A DNA stretch of 64,000 bases from Ruegeria sp. ANG-S4. Lineage in GTDB: Bacteria > Pseudomonadota > Alphaproteobacteria > Rhodobacterales > Rhodobacteraceae. Within the stretch, counting starts at the first letter, position 1; every line of letters starts with the position of its first letter. The stretch covers positions 124,001-188,000 of the forward strand of contig NZ_JWLK01000002.1 of NCBI RefSeq assembly GCF_000814005.1, read 5' to 3'. Of the stretch, positions 33,750 to 42,566 are shown in pieces. Both the position numbers and the translations under genes were made by a program. The notes under the pieces are model-generated. The model was not told the DNA's origin. It ran no database searches and saw only the letters and a program-made list of their open reading frames with translations.

Positions 33750-34758
33750 AGCGATTCACGTAGTCTCGGCCCACGCTGAAGGTGAGGTGGGCGATGTTAT
33801 CGTGGGCGGCGTTGCACCACCACCGGGGGGCACGGTCTGGGATCAACGGAATTTTATCGCAAATGATCAGACGCTTAGGAACTTCGTTCTGAACGAACCA
33901 CGCGGTGGCGTATTCCGCCATGTCAATCTGTTGGTGCCGCCCAAAAACCCCGAAGCAGACGCAGCCTTCATCATTATGGAGCCGGAAGACACGCCGCCGA
34001 TGTCCGGGTCAAATGCAATTTGTGTCGCCACGGTGCTGCTCGACAGTGGCATTTTGCCGATGCAGGAACCGGAGACTCATTTGACGCTTGAAGCCCCGGG
34101 CGGATTGGTCCGCGTGCGCGCAGAGTGTCGCGGTGGCAAGGCCGAGCGCATATTTGTCCAGAACGTTCCGAGTTTCGCAGACAGGCTGGATGCCAATATT
34201 GAGGTTGCCGGTATCGGGACGCTGCGCGTTGATACGGCTTTTGGCGGCGACAGTTTCGTGATTGTCGACGCGGCTGATCTTGGTTTTGACCTGACGCCGG
34301 ACGAAGGGGCCGATCTGGCCCGAACGGGTGCTCAAATCACTGACGCCGCGAACGAACAACTGGGATTCAACCACCCGACCAAGGACTGGGACCACATTTC
34401 CTTTTGCCAGATCGCTGGACCTGTCGAGCGAAACGGGGATGTTCTTACGGGTCGCAATACCGTCGCGATCAAGCCCGGCAAGCTGGATCGCTCGCCATGT
34501 GGCACAGGTGCTTCGGCGCGGATGGCAGTGATGCTTGCAAAAAACCAGATGAGGGCTGCGGATCGGTATCACGCGCGTTCCGTGATCGACAGTGAATTCC
34601 GCTGCCGGATCGTTGAGACCTTTGATCTGAACGGGCGCGTGGCCATCACTCCGGAAATTTCGGGGCGTGGTTGGATCACCGGCATACACCAACACATGCT
34701 TGATCCCGATGATCCTTGGCCGGCCGGTTACCATCTAAGCGACACGTGGGGTGCCTGA
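33736..34758 (+). CDS. Proline racemase-family protein with Ser/Cys active site
   Basis: 340 residues from ATG 33736 (GGGAGAAG just upstream). Same family as its neighbour, but the first active-site residue is Ser90 in PMSGSNAI, while the second is Cys255 in DRSPCGTG. Ser/Cys members of the family have been linked to hydroxyproline epimerisation, and trans-3-hydroxyproline dehydratases are another branch (usually Cys/Thr). This copy therefore probably handles a different hydroxyproline isomer. It overlaps the preceding gene by 14 bases and the regulator follows after 2 bases. Confidence 0.78.
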   Translation: MRSLKAIHVVSAHAEGEVGDVIVGGVAPPPGGTVWDQRNFIANDQTLRNFVLNEPRGGVFRHVNLLVPPKNPEADAAFIIMEPEDTPPMSGSNAICVATVLLDSGILPMQEPETHLTLEAPGGLVRVRAECRGGKAERIFVQNVPSFADRLDANIEVAGIGTLRVDTAFGGDSFVIVDAADLGFDLTPDEGADLARTGAQITDAANEQLGFNHPTKDWDHISFCQIAGPVERNGDVLTGRNTVAIKPGKLDRSPCGTGASARMAVMLAKNQMRAADRYHARSVIDSEFRCRIVETFDLNGRVAITPEISGRGWITGIHQHMLDPDDPWPAGYHLSDTWGA

Positions 34759-34760
34759 AG

Positions 34761-35435
34761 ATGGCTAAACGCGCAATCGAGAGGCAGAGCCTGCCCGATG
34801 TCATTGCCAGCGACCTGCGCGAACGCATTCTGAGTGGCGACCTGATCGAAGGCGAAACAATTCGACAAGAGGCGCTGGCGGAAGACTATGACGTCTCCCG
34901 CATGCCTGTACGAGAGGCCTTGAAACAACTGGATGCCGAGGGCTTGGTACGGTTGGCGACCAATCGCGGAGCAACAGTTACAGAGCATTCGCCTGAGGAA
35001 ATAGCAGAAATTTTCGATCTGCGCGGCTTGCTTGAAGTTGATCTGTTCCGACGTGCCATTCCTGCGATGACGGCAGCGCAACTGGGTCTGTGTCAGGACA
35101 TCCTGGAACAAATGGAGGCGTCCTATGACGCAAATGACGTGGCCCAGTGGGGGGCGTTGAATCAACGATTTCATGCGGCTTTGTATGCGCCTGCCAGAAG
35201 AAGCCTGACCAACGAGTTGCTTCATCGGGTGTCCCTTCAGTCGGACCGCTATATCCGAATGCACCTGAGTGTCATGGAACAGCGGGGACTAGCCAGAAAG
35301 GAACACCGCGAACTGTTGCGTCTGGCACAGGCTGGTCAGACTGATGCGGCCTGCACCCTGTTGGCTGAACATATCCAGCGTGCCAAAAACCAACTGCTTG
35401 GTCTTATGGCCGCACGGATCGGGGGTGCACCTTAG
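34761..35435 (+). CDS. GntR/FCD-family transcriptional regulator
   Basis: 224 residues from ATG 34761, two bases after the previous stop. The N-terminal winged helix (LRERILSGDLIEGETI, YDVSRMPVREALKQLDAEGLV) is followed by an FCD ligand domain (EIFDLRGLLEVDLFRRAI, HRELLRLAQAG). As last gene of the operon it probably senses a hydroxyproline-pathway compound and controls the promoter at about 31.77 kb. Confidence 0.88.
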   Translation: MAKRAIERQSLPDVIASDLRERILSGDLIEGETIRQEALAEDYDVSRMPVREALKQLDAEGLVRLATNRGATVTEHSPEEIAEIFDLRGLLEVDLFRRAIPAMTAAQLGLCQDILEQMEASYDANDVAQWGALNQRFHAALYAPARRSLTNELLHRVSLQSDRYIRMHLSVMEQRGLARKEHRELLRLAQAGQTDAACTLLAEHIQRAKNQLLGLMAARIGGAP

Positions 35436-35655
35436 CGCTTTCGCAAAGATCGACAGGTGGGCGCGCACCTACTTTGGCGGGCCAGCACACTGGGTGTGTT
35501 CAGCTTCGCCAGGCCCTGACCGGCAATTTTTGGCGATGCCCAGGTAAATGACCTATGCAAGAGTTTCATTTCTCTCTTTCACGGTTTATGTCGGTTCCTG
35601 ATGAACGGGCTGTGTCCCGTGTTTTGACAAAAATCTGCAGATTTCGGTTTATTCG

Positions 35656-36192
35656 ATGAGCAACGAAACAAGTTCCGAACAGGCAGTTCGCGCCGCCATT
35701 CAGATACACTCCAAACGTGTTTGGCGGTTCGGGCTGGCACTGTCTGGCGCTTCTGACATAGCAGATGACCTTTTGCAGGCGACCTGTCTACGCGCACTTG
35801 AACGCCACCATCAGGTGACATCCTACGAGCGGCTTGATAGCTGGCTGATGACGATCTGCCGGTCCATATGGCTCAACGAACTGCGTTCACGGTCGGTGCG
35901 TAAGGCGCAGGCGCTGTCTGTTACACCCGAAGCGGAATTAGTTGCCACCGGTCCCGACGTTGAAACGAATATTTTTGCGGCTGAGGTGTTTAACAGGGTG
36001 ATGGAACTACCCGAGGCGCAGCGCGAAACTGTCATGCTTGTATTCGTTGAAGGCTACAGCTACCGCGAAACGGCCGCTATGCTGGACGTTCCCATCGGAA
36101 CGATCATGAGCCGGTTATCAAATGCCCGGCAGAAACTGAAAACCGTACTGCAGCACGATGAGGCTGACACCGTGCGACGGAGTGGCAAATGA
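35656..36192 (+). CDS. ECF-type RNA polymerase sigma factor
   Basis: 178 residues. Sigma region 2 (DIADDLLQATCLRALER, LDSWLMTICRSIWLNELRS) and region 4 (LPEAQRETVMLVFVEGYSYRETA, IGTIMSRLSNARQKL) with no region 3, as in ECF sigma factors. The next gene overlaps by 4 bases and encodes a membrane protein with an anti-sigma layout. The 220-base gap upstream holds no gene; ACGGG...CCCGT followed by TTTT (~35604-35624) is a small inverted repeat there. Confidence 0.9.
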   Translation: MSNETSSEQAVRAAIQIHSKRVWRFGLALSGASDIADDLLQATCLRALERHHQVTSYERLDSWLMTICRSIWLNELRSRSVRKAQALSVTPEAELVATGPDVETNIFAAEVFNRVMELPEAQRETVMLVFVEGYSYRETAAMLDVPIGTIMSRLSNARQKLKTVLQHDEADTVRRSGK

Positions 36193-36935
36193 AGTTTTCC
36201 GACGAAACGCTTCTGGCCTATCTTGAAGGCAACGCGGAAGAAGGGCAGGCCGAGGCGATTGAGGCCGCTGTCGCGGATGATCCAACGCTGGAAAGCCGTC
36301 TGATGGCGCTGGATCCGCTTGCACCTGTCGTGCATCGGGTGTTCAGCGCTGTGCCGTCTGAGGCGCCAAAGGTGGAACTGCCGGAACCGCAACCAAGCCT
36401 GCCCTCGGCAGCTGGGGCAGGGGTGATGCGTTTGCTGGCTGTCGCGGCCTCGGTTTCGGTGATTGCAGTTTCGGCCACTTTTTGGGCAACCCGTCCCGCC
36501 GAACTTGGGTGGGCCCAGCAGGCGGCGATCTATCAGTCGCTTTACACACCAGACACCATCTCGGACATGGATGACTCGCCTGCCGCACTGGACGCGCAGT
36601 TTGCCAAAGCCGAGGCACAGCTTGGGCGATCATTGAACCGCGACGTGCTGGAGGACTTGCCGGGCCTGGACCTGAAGCGGGCGCAGGTTCTGTCTTTCAA
36701 AGGCAAGCCATTGGTTCAAGTGGTCTTTGCCGACGCCGAGGGGCGGCCATTTGCATTTTGCGTTATAAAGCAGGGTGATGCAGCCCAAAATACTGAAGTG
36801 GCACAAGCGGTCCTCAGCGGGTTGGCCACGGCGAAATGGACGCAGGATGGCTATGGTTACATGCTGTTGGGCGGCGATGATCAGGCGGATTTGACGAACG
36901 AGTTGGATACACTGCGCGGCGTCTTCACGGGATGA
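36189..36935 (+). CDS. Membrane anti-sigma factor
   Basis: 248 residues. A cytoplasmic N-terminal part begins SDETLLAYLEGNAEEGQAE, the usual anti-sigma start, and a single membrane span covers about 79-99. The periplasmic part has no named domain. It overlaps the sigma gene by 4 bases, which is the standard sigma/anti-sigma arrangement. It lacks a clear zinc HxxxCxxC motif. The inducing stress cannot be read from the sequence. Confidence 0.8.
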   Translation: MKFSDETLLAYLEGNAEEGQAEAIEAAVADDPTLESRLMALDPLAPVVHRVFSAVPSEAPKVELPEPQPSLPSAAGAGVMRLLAVAASVSVIAVSATFWATRPAELGWAQQAAIYQSLYTPDTISDMDDSPAALDAQFAKAEAQLGRSLNRDVLEDLPGLDLKRAQVLSFKGKPLVQVVFADAEGRPFAFCVIKQGDAAQNTEVAQAVLSGLATAKWTQDGYGYMLLGGDDQADLTNELDTLRGVFTG

Positions 36936-36985
36936 ACCTCGCGGGTTTTGAAAACCGCTTGTGAAAGCTTCAAATTGCCCGAAGA

Positions 36986-38074
36986 ATGACGGGTATGAAA
37001 CCAAAACCTGCCGAACCTGTTTCAAAGGAAGACGACTCAGAGACGGGTCCGCGCAGTATCTATGATGCCGACCCGCCTGAGGAAGATGAACTTTGGTTCC
37101 TTCCCCCGCAGGATGACGATGTAGCTGATGATTTTCTGCCTCCCCTGCCACGGGCAGAGGGAAAACAGCTGTTTGATTCACGGGACTGGCACGCGGCGCA
37201 GGCTGACTTGGCGTTTGACCTTGCGGATCTGGCCGTCACATTTGGCGCTTTGGACGAACGTTTGCGGGCAGGGCCAAAAGGGTGGCGGCACCGGTTGGCG
37301 CTGATGGAAGTGTCCGACTTGGGCTGGTGGACCGGGGACCGGGTCAGCGTGGATCGGCTGGCGTTGTGGACAGGTCTGCGGATCGGGGCAACTGGCGACG
37401 ATGTTCAGGCTTTGGCGCGGGCGGGCTGGGCCGTTCGCCGCCTGACCATGCGCGCAGGACCGTCGGATGGAGGATGGCAGACCGGTTTGACAGCGTTTTT
37501 GGACCGACAGGCACAAGGTATCGAAGACGTTCCCGAGGCCGTTGCTGATCTAGCAGATGTCCTAAGCGCAACGTCCGGCCTGCATCCCGTAACACATGCG
37601 GCGGTCAGTTTTCATGCTTGGCGGGCAATTTCTCAGGGGATCGTGCAGGACACCGAGGCCGCGGTCATTGCCGCGCGTCATGCTGCCAGCATGGGCCGGG
37701 GCGGTGCCTTGTTCATGCCACTGGCCCTGTCAGGACCGGGCGCTTTGCGTGGCGCAGGCGATCCCGTTGAAAAACTCGCCGCCTGGGTCAAGGGGGCGGG
37801 GCAGGCCACCCTGGCGGCTTTGCTGCATCTGGATCGTATCGCCGCATGGGAAGTGCGCGCGCGGGAAAAAACCGACGATCTCAGTGGTCGAACCCCGCCA
37901 GTACTCATTGACGTGCTGGCCGCCTGGCCGATGGTGTCAGCTCCGCTGGCCGAGGAGCTGACGGGCGCATCACGTGCAGCGGCGCAAAGAAACCTAGATG
38001 TTTTTTTGCAGCGGGGCTTGATCCGTGAAGTTACCGGGCAGGGGCGTTACCGGGTTTGGACCGCAGATTACTAG
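36986..38074 (+). CDS. DUF1612-like protein with C-terminal winged helix
   Basis: 362 residues. An acidic N-terminus precedes helical segments (LAFDLADLAVTFGALDERLRAG, WRHRLALMEVSDLGWW), then a C-terminal winged-helix-like stretch (LAEELTGASRAAAQRNLDVFLQRGLIREVTGQGRYRVW). This resembles the rhizobial RHE_PE00001/DUF1612 proteins, which end with an HTH. Function unknown. It lies 50 bases after the anti-sigma gene and may be co-transcribed with it. Confidence 0.5.
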   Translation: MTGMKPKPAEPVSKEDDSETGPRSIYDADPPEEDELWFLPPQDDDVADDFLPPLPRAEGKQLFDSRDWHAAQADLAFDLADLAVTFGALDERLRAGPKGWRHRLALMEVSDLGWWTGDRVSVDRLALWTGLRIGATGDDVQALARAGWAVRRLTMRAGPSDGGWQTGLTAFLDRQAQGIEDVPEAVADLADVLSATSGLHPVTHAAVSFHAWRAISQGIVQDTEAAVIAARHAASMGRGGALFMPLALSGPGALRGAGDPVEKLAAWVKGAGQATLAALLHLDRIAAWEVRAREKTDDLSGRTPPVLIDVLAAWPMVSAPLAEELTGASRAAAQRNLDVFLQRGLIREVTGQGRYRVWTADY

Positions 38075-38106
38075 TCCCAAAACCGGATGCCTACATGCTT
38101 GCCAAA

Positions 38107-39183
38107 TCAGAACCAGCGCCCAATCGCCATAACCGATGGGGCCAATGCAGTCGCGCTCGAAGTGGGGGACATGACGGTAAGGGTTACGTGCGACTCTGAC
38201 GGAGCATTGCACCCAATGAACCTGCTGCCATCACCGCCGTTGCCGCTGACCACCGCGGTCGAACCCGCGACAAAGGTCGTGGGAAAGGTCCATGTTATCG
38301 CAGGACCAGCGAATATGGCGCCCAAGCTGTTGGTACAATTGGAAGGTTCCAGCGTGGCTGAACAGATCTGCGTGCCGTCCGCAAAACGGACATAGTCGCC
38401 ATTGGCGTTGGAGCCCCGCTCGATCACTGAACCGGACGGCGCGCCGCCGCTTTCAGAAACAGTTCCCAGTATGTTTCCTGGACAGTACCCGAAGTCAGCC
38501 CGCATCAGCCGGCCTGGTGTGGTGTCATTCGCGCTGGATTGAACTGCAGCTCCGCTGGCGGTACCGGTGGTGGGGTCCATAATCAAAGCTTCTGTCCACG
38601 TGCCCCCGTCGGCGGAGACTTTGATCGAAAAGCCTGTTCCACCGGACAGGCCCATTTCGGCGTGACCGGTCCAGTTCGATTGGAACACTAACGAGGCGGT
38701 TTCACCGGCGTCGGCTTTGTTGATCTTCAGTTGATGTCCACCCCCGTCGTGGGTGAGCAGGGTCGCGGGGCTCCGGACCGACAGCCGGTTGGTGCCGTCA
38801 TATCCTGTTGCCACTCCAAGACCCGGAAGGTTGCTTGTTTCCTGCGGTAGCGCCACCCAATCGTCGCCGTTCCAGACTTTCAGCAGACCGGCGGACAAAT
38901 CCCACGCCTGCCATCCCGGTACCGGCACCAAAAAATGCCATGCAGTGTCGATCCAAGCAGCAAGCTCATGCGCGTGGCCCGCCCATTCTGCCGTAGGATC
39001 AGACCCCAGCGCGTGTATCTCGCCCTGATCAGGAACCGCTGGCGGTATCGTAGCATCGAGGGAAGTCAGGCTGAGTTGAACTGTCAAGTCCAACAGGCGC
39101 AAGGCTTCGTTGTGGGTGACATGCTTCTGCGCCTGCGAGGGTTGAAGAAACGGCAGGTTCAGTCTTGGTGTGTTTTGCGGCAC
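38107..39183 (-). CDS. DUF2793 protein
   Basis: 358 residues. The start GTG 39183 is set by AGGAGGA six bases upstream; upstream codons are not conserved-looking. The N-terminal half matches DUF2793 (LPFLQPSQAQKHVTHNEALRLLD, DTAWHFLVPVPGWQAWD, WNGDDWVAL), a domain seen in phage and gene-transfer-agent-associated proteins of Rhodobacterales. The C-terminal half is Gly/Ser-rich beta sequence. No other phage genes are nearby, so it is probably a surface protein carried alone. It is on the same strand as ManC, 136 bases further on. Confidence 0.75.
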   Translation of the reverse strand: MPQNTPRLNLPFLQPSQAQKHVTHNEALRLLDLTVQLSLTSLDATIPPAVPDQGEIHALGSDPTAEWAGHAHELAAWIDTAWHFLVPVPGWQAWDLSAGLLKVWNGDDWVALPQETSNLPGLGVATGYDGTNRLSVRSPATLLTHDGGGHQLKINKADAGETASLVFQSNWTGHAEMGLSGGTGFSIKVSADGGTWTEALIMDPTTGTASGAAVQSSANDTTPGRLMRADFGYCPGNILGTVSESGGAPSGSVIERGSNANGDYVRFADGTQICSATLEPSNCTNSLGAIFAGPAITWTFPTTFVAGSTAVVSGNGGDGSRFIGCNAPSESHVTLTVMSPTSSATALAPSVMAIGRWF

Positions 39184-39319
39184 GAGGGGTCCTCCTGTAG
39201 TTGTCGGCCCGGCTTTGGTTGCGCGCCAAACTGCTACGGAAGACATGAACCCGGCCTGAGCGGACCGAGCGCTTCGAAAAGATCTCGTTAAATCTTGTCA
39301 AACTGAACGCTGTCGCCCG

Positions 39320-40756
39320 TTATCTGCGGGCGTAAACATCCTCGTATCGGATGATGTCATCTTCACCCAGATACGTGCCCGTTTGCACTTCGATCAGAAC
39401 CATTGGCACCTTGCCCGGGTTCTTCATGCGGTGTTTTGCGCCCAAGGGAATATACACCGACTGATTTTCGGAAACGAGTTTGACTTCGTCGCCAATTGTC
39501 ACCTCCGCGGTGCCCTCAACCACGATCCAGTGCTCGGACCGGTGATGGTGGGACTGCAAGCTCAGTGCTGCGCCGGGGTGAACGTGAATGCGTTTGACCT
39601 GAAACCGATCACCGATCACCAGACTCTCGAACCAGCCCCACGGACGGTGATCAACCGGCAGAGATTCCGCTTGCTTCGCGCCTTTGGACTTCAGGGCTTC
39701 GACCGCTTTCTTGACGTCTTGCGCCCTGTTCATGTCGGCCACCAACACCGCATCAGGCATGGCCACCGTGATGACGTTTTCCAACCCGAGCGCGACGACC
39801 TCCTGTGCCGGGCTTTCCGACCGGATCAGGACGTTGTGGCAATCAATGGCGGTCACTTCGCCCTTTACCGCAACGCCATTCTCGTCCGGCGCTCCAAGTT
39901 CCTGAACGGCTGACCAACTGCCCACATCCGACCAACCCGCGCCATAGGGAACCACGCTGAGATTACCGGCTTTTTCCATCACCGCGTAGTCAAGCGAGAT
40001 GTCTTCAACATCGTCCCAAGCAACCGGGTCCAAACGTAGAAAACCCAGGTCAGTCTTCGCCTGGTCCAAAGCGTGTTGCACGGGTGCCAACAGATCCGGG
40101 GCATGCTGTTCGAACGCTGCCAGTATGTCGCCCACAGCGAACAGGAAGATTCCAGAATTCCAAAGGAAACTGCCATCCGAGACCATCGATTTGGCGGTTT
40201 CCAGATCCGGTTTTTCCACAAACCGATCCAACGGCACCGCCGCGCCCGAGGGATCAGGCGCATGGCTGAGCTTGAGATATCCGTACCCAGTTTCTGGCCG
40301 GTCCGGAGTGATGCCAAAGGTAACTAAGTCACTACGCCCGGTGACGGCTTGAACACCCTTGTTTACTGCTACGTGAAAGGCATCCGGGTCGGGGACGACG
40401 TGATCCGAAGCAGCGACGAGCATGACAGCGTTCGGATCTTCCGCCGCAAGATACAACGCGGCAGCAAGCACGGCTGGGGCTGTGTTGCGCCCGTCAGGCT
40501 CAATCAGGATCGGACCCGGATCAAGACCGACGGCGGCCAGTTGTTTCGGGACAATGAACCGAAACGCCTCATTCGTCAGAATAAGCGGTTTTTCATAGGG
40601 TGCGTTTTTGGGTCCATACAGACGGGACGCGCATTGCTGCAGAAGTGTCGTTTCGCCAATAAGCGGGACAAACTGTTTAGGGTAGCTTTTTCGCGACAGG
40701 GGCCAAAGCCGAGTCCCTGATCCGCCACACAGGATTACCGGGTAGACTTTGCTCAT
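39320..40756 (-). CDS. manC: Mannose-1-phosphate guanylyltransferase/mannose-6-phosphate isomerase
   Basis: 478 residues from ATG 40756, preceded by AAGGGA at 9 bases; ATG 40765 is too close to that site. The nucleotidyltransferase domain begins VILCGGSGTRLWPLSRKSYPKQF and carries FVEKPD; the C-terminal cupin (LQSHHHRSEHWIVVEGTAEVT) is the isomerase part. This type II enzyme makes GDP-mannose from mannose 6-phosphate for polysaccharide. It is next to galU on the same strand. Confidence 0.92.
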   Translation of the reverse strand: MSKVYPVILCGGSGTRLWPLSRKSYPKQFVPLIGETTLLQQCASRLYGPKNAPYEKPLILTNEAFRFIVPKQLAAVGLDPGPILIEPDGRNTAPAVLAAALYLAAEDPNAVMLVAASDHVVPDPDAFHVAVNKGVQAVTGRSDLVTFGITPDRPETGYGYLKLSHAPDPSGAAVPLDRFVEKPDLETAKSMVSDGSFLWNSGIFLFAVGDILAAFEQHAPDLLAPVQHALDQAKTDLGFLRLDPVAWDDVEDISLDYAVMEKAGNLSVVPYGAGWSDVGSWSAVQELGAPDENGVAVKGEVTAIDCHNVLIRSESPAQEVVALGLENVITVAMPDAVLVADMNRAQDVKKAVEALKSKGAKQAESLPVDHRPWGWFESLVIGDRFQVKRIHVHPGAALSLQSHHHRSEHWIVVEGTAEVTIGDEVKLVSENQSVYIPLGAKHRMKNPGKVPMVLIEVQTGTYLGEDDIIRYEDVYARR

Positions 40757-40829
40757 ACCGCCCATTCCCTTCGTTCAACTTTTTACCGGAACTATCGCGC
40801 TCAACGCTGCGCGGTCACAGAACAACTTG

Positions 40830-41723
40830 CTACTGTGCCGCTCTGTCGGCAGCGACAAGACCATGCAGATATTGGCTCAGATCGTCGCGCAGGTCTTCGC
40901 GGGCAAGTGCGAAAGCAACGGTTGCCTGAAGAAAACCTGCTTTTGACCCGCAATCGAAACGCTGACCGGCGAACTTGTAGCCAAACACGGGCACCCCGTT
41001 CCCGATATCCTCGGCGATGGCGTCGGTAAGTTGGATTTCGCCGCCGCTGCCTTCCTTCTTCTGGTTGAGGTTGTAAAGAACCGACGGTCCCAGAACATAG
41101 CGACCGATCACAGCCAAATTGGACGGTGCCTCGCTGGGCTTGGGCTTTTCCACCATGCCCCTGACGCGGACGACCGGACCAGAATTGTCGCCGACATCCA
41201 GAACACCGTACGAACTTGTCTGTTCGTGTGGAACCTCCATCGCCGCAACCATGTTTCCGCCAGTTTCCTCGTAGGCTTCGATCATCTGCTGAAGGCACGG
41301 TTTGTCACCGGCAATCACGTCGTCCGGCAACATAACCGCGAAAGGTTCGTCTCCGATCAGGCGCCGGGCGCACCAGACAGCGTGACCCAGACCCAGGGCC
41401 TTGTGCTGCCGGATATAGGCGATGGCACCACTTTCCATGTTGGTGGCGTTCAAGGTCTCCAACAGGTCATCTTTACGCTTGGCCTTCAGTTCTTGCTCAA
41501 GAACGAGGTTGTGATCGAAATAATCTTCCAGAGCGGACTTGCCGCGCGAGGTTACGAAAATGAATTCCTTGATCCCCGCCGCGCGCGCTTCGTCAATTGC
41601 ATATTGAACCAACGGACGGTCGACCAGAGTCATGATCTCTTTCGGGACGGATTTGGTGGCGGGCAAAAACCTTGTGCCCAGACCCGCTACAGGAAAAATC
41701 GCCTTGGTGACCTTGCGTGTCAT
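40830..41723 (-). CDS. galU: UTP-glucose-1-phosphate uridylyltransferase
   Basis: 297 residues from ATG 41723, with GAGAGG upstream. It begins [23 protein letters not shown]-like (here KSVPKEI) and has [15 protein letters not shown] and [10 protein letters not shown]. It forms UDP-glucose, a precursor for exopolysaccharide and glycolipids. ManC follows on the same strand after 73 bases. A perfect GCCTGTC/GACAGGC hairpin is about 90 bases upstream. Confidence 0.93.
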   Translation of the reverse strand: [297 protein letters not shown]

Positions 41724-42566
41724 GTGACCTCTCAAATTCAAACAATTCCGACGCGGTGACATTTGGGCCGGAGCACTCTCATAGGGCGGGTTGCCCGATC
41801 AATCAATCTTGCCTGTCTGGACAGGCTATAACCGGTCCAAACCTGCCACCGGCCTTGGCCAGAGTCAAAGAGGTATAGTTGCGTGAATACCCGATTGACG
41901 GGTTTTGATCTGGAACCTCAAAGCGTCGGCATTGCCTCTTCATATGGGAACTACCGACCCGAATTGGTACGGGTCGCGTTCAATGAGTTCCAAAGCGTCG
42001 TGTTTGCTTTTCGCCTTCGGCCATCCTGTTGGCGCGGTTCGCATATGCGTGAAGGAAAGAGACAAATCCAATTCAATCGATAGTTTGAAAGGTTTGCGCG
42101 CGGCTTTGGTAGCTGTTTAAGAGATTCCGGCGGCCATGAGTAAACACCTGATGCCGGGTTAAGAAATCCGATTTGATAGAACTCAGTCGATTTGATCGTC
42201 GAAGCAAATCAGGGGCAAGAACAACGGCCTCCCGGCAAATGCTCAAACGACAAAAAAGAACTGAAATTATTAAGATCAATGGGTCGCTCAATTGATGTTC
42301 CCTGAATGGAAACAATTTGCCGAAAATAGGCTAAATAGGCGTGATTTTGTCCCCTAAGGTTTCGCTTCTGCCGACCGGTCCAAATCGGTTAACCGCCGCG
42401 CCCGATTCCCCTTCCCAGCTTCTAGGGATTTACAGCGAACGTTGGTCAACCATCAGTCGCATCAAACCCTTGATCGGACACTATAAACGCCAAAATCAGC
42501 ATCTTACCCCTTGTTGCCGGGGCGTCAAGCAGCGGCTGCGCCGTGACGCGAATAGACCGGTTTTTG
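41724..42566. other. Gene-poor stretch upstream of galU
   Basis: About 840 bases, more AT-rich than the surroundings, with no convincing gene on either strand. It contains a perfect inverted repeat GCCTGTC-TG-GACAGGC at 41811-41826, another (CGACCCG/CGGGTCG) at 41955-41976, and two copies of ACCGGTCCAAA (41831 and 42374). A 66-codon frame from GTG 41883 has AGAGG upstream but no recognisable protein. A small RNA or long galU leader would be possible. Confidence 0.5.

Noticed and set aside
38107-39183. Prophage or gene transfer agent remnant suggested by the DUF2793 domain
   Set aside because: No capsid, tail, terminase or integrase genes flank it.
41883-42083. Small gene from GTG 41883 (66 codons)
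   Set aside because: AGAGG lies upstream but the protein has no recognisable features and codon use is not convincing.
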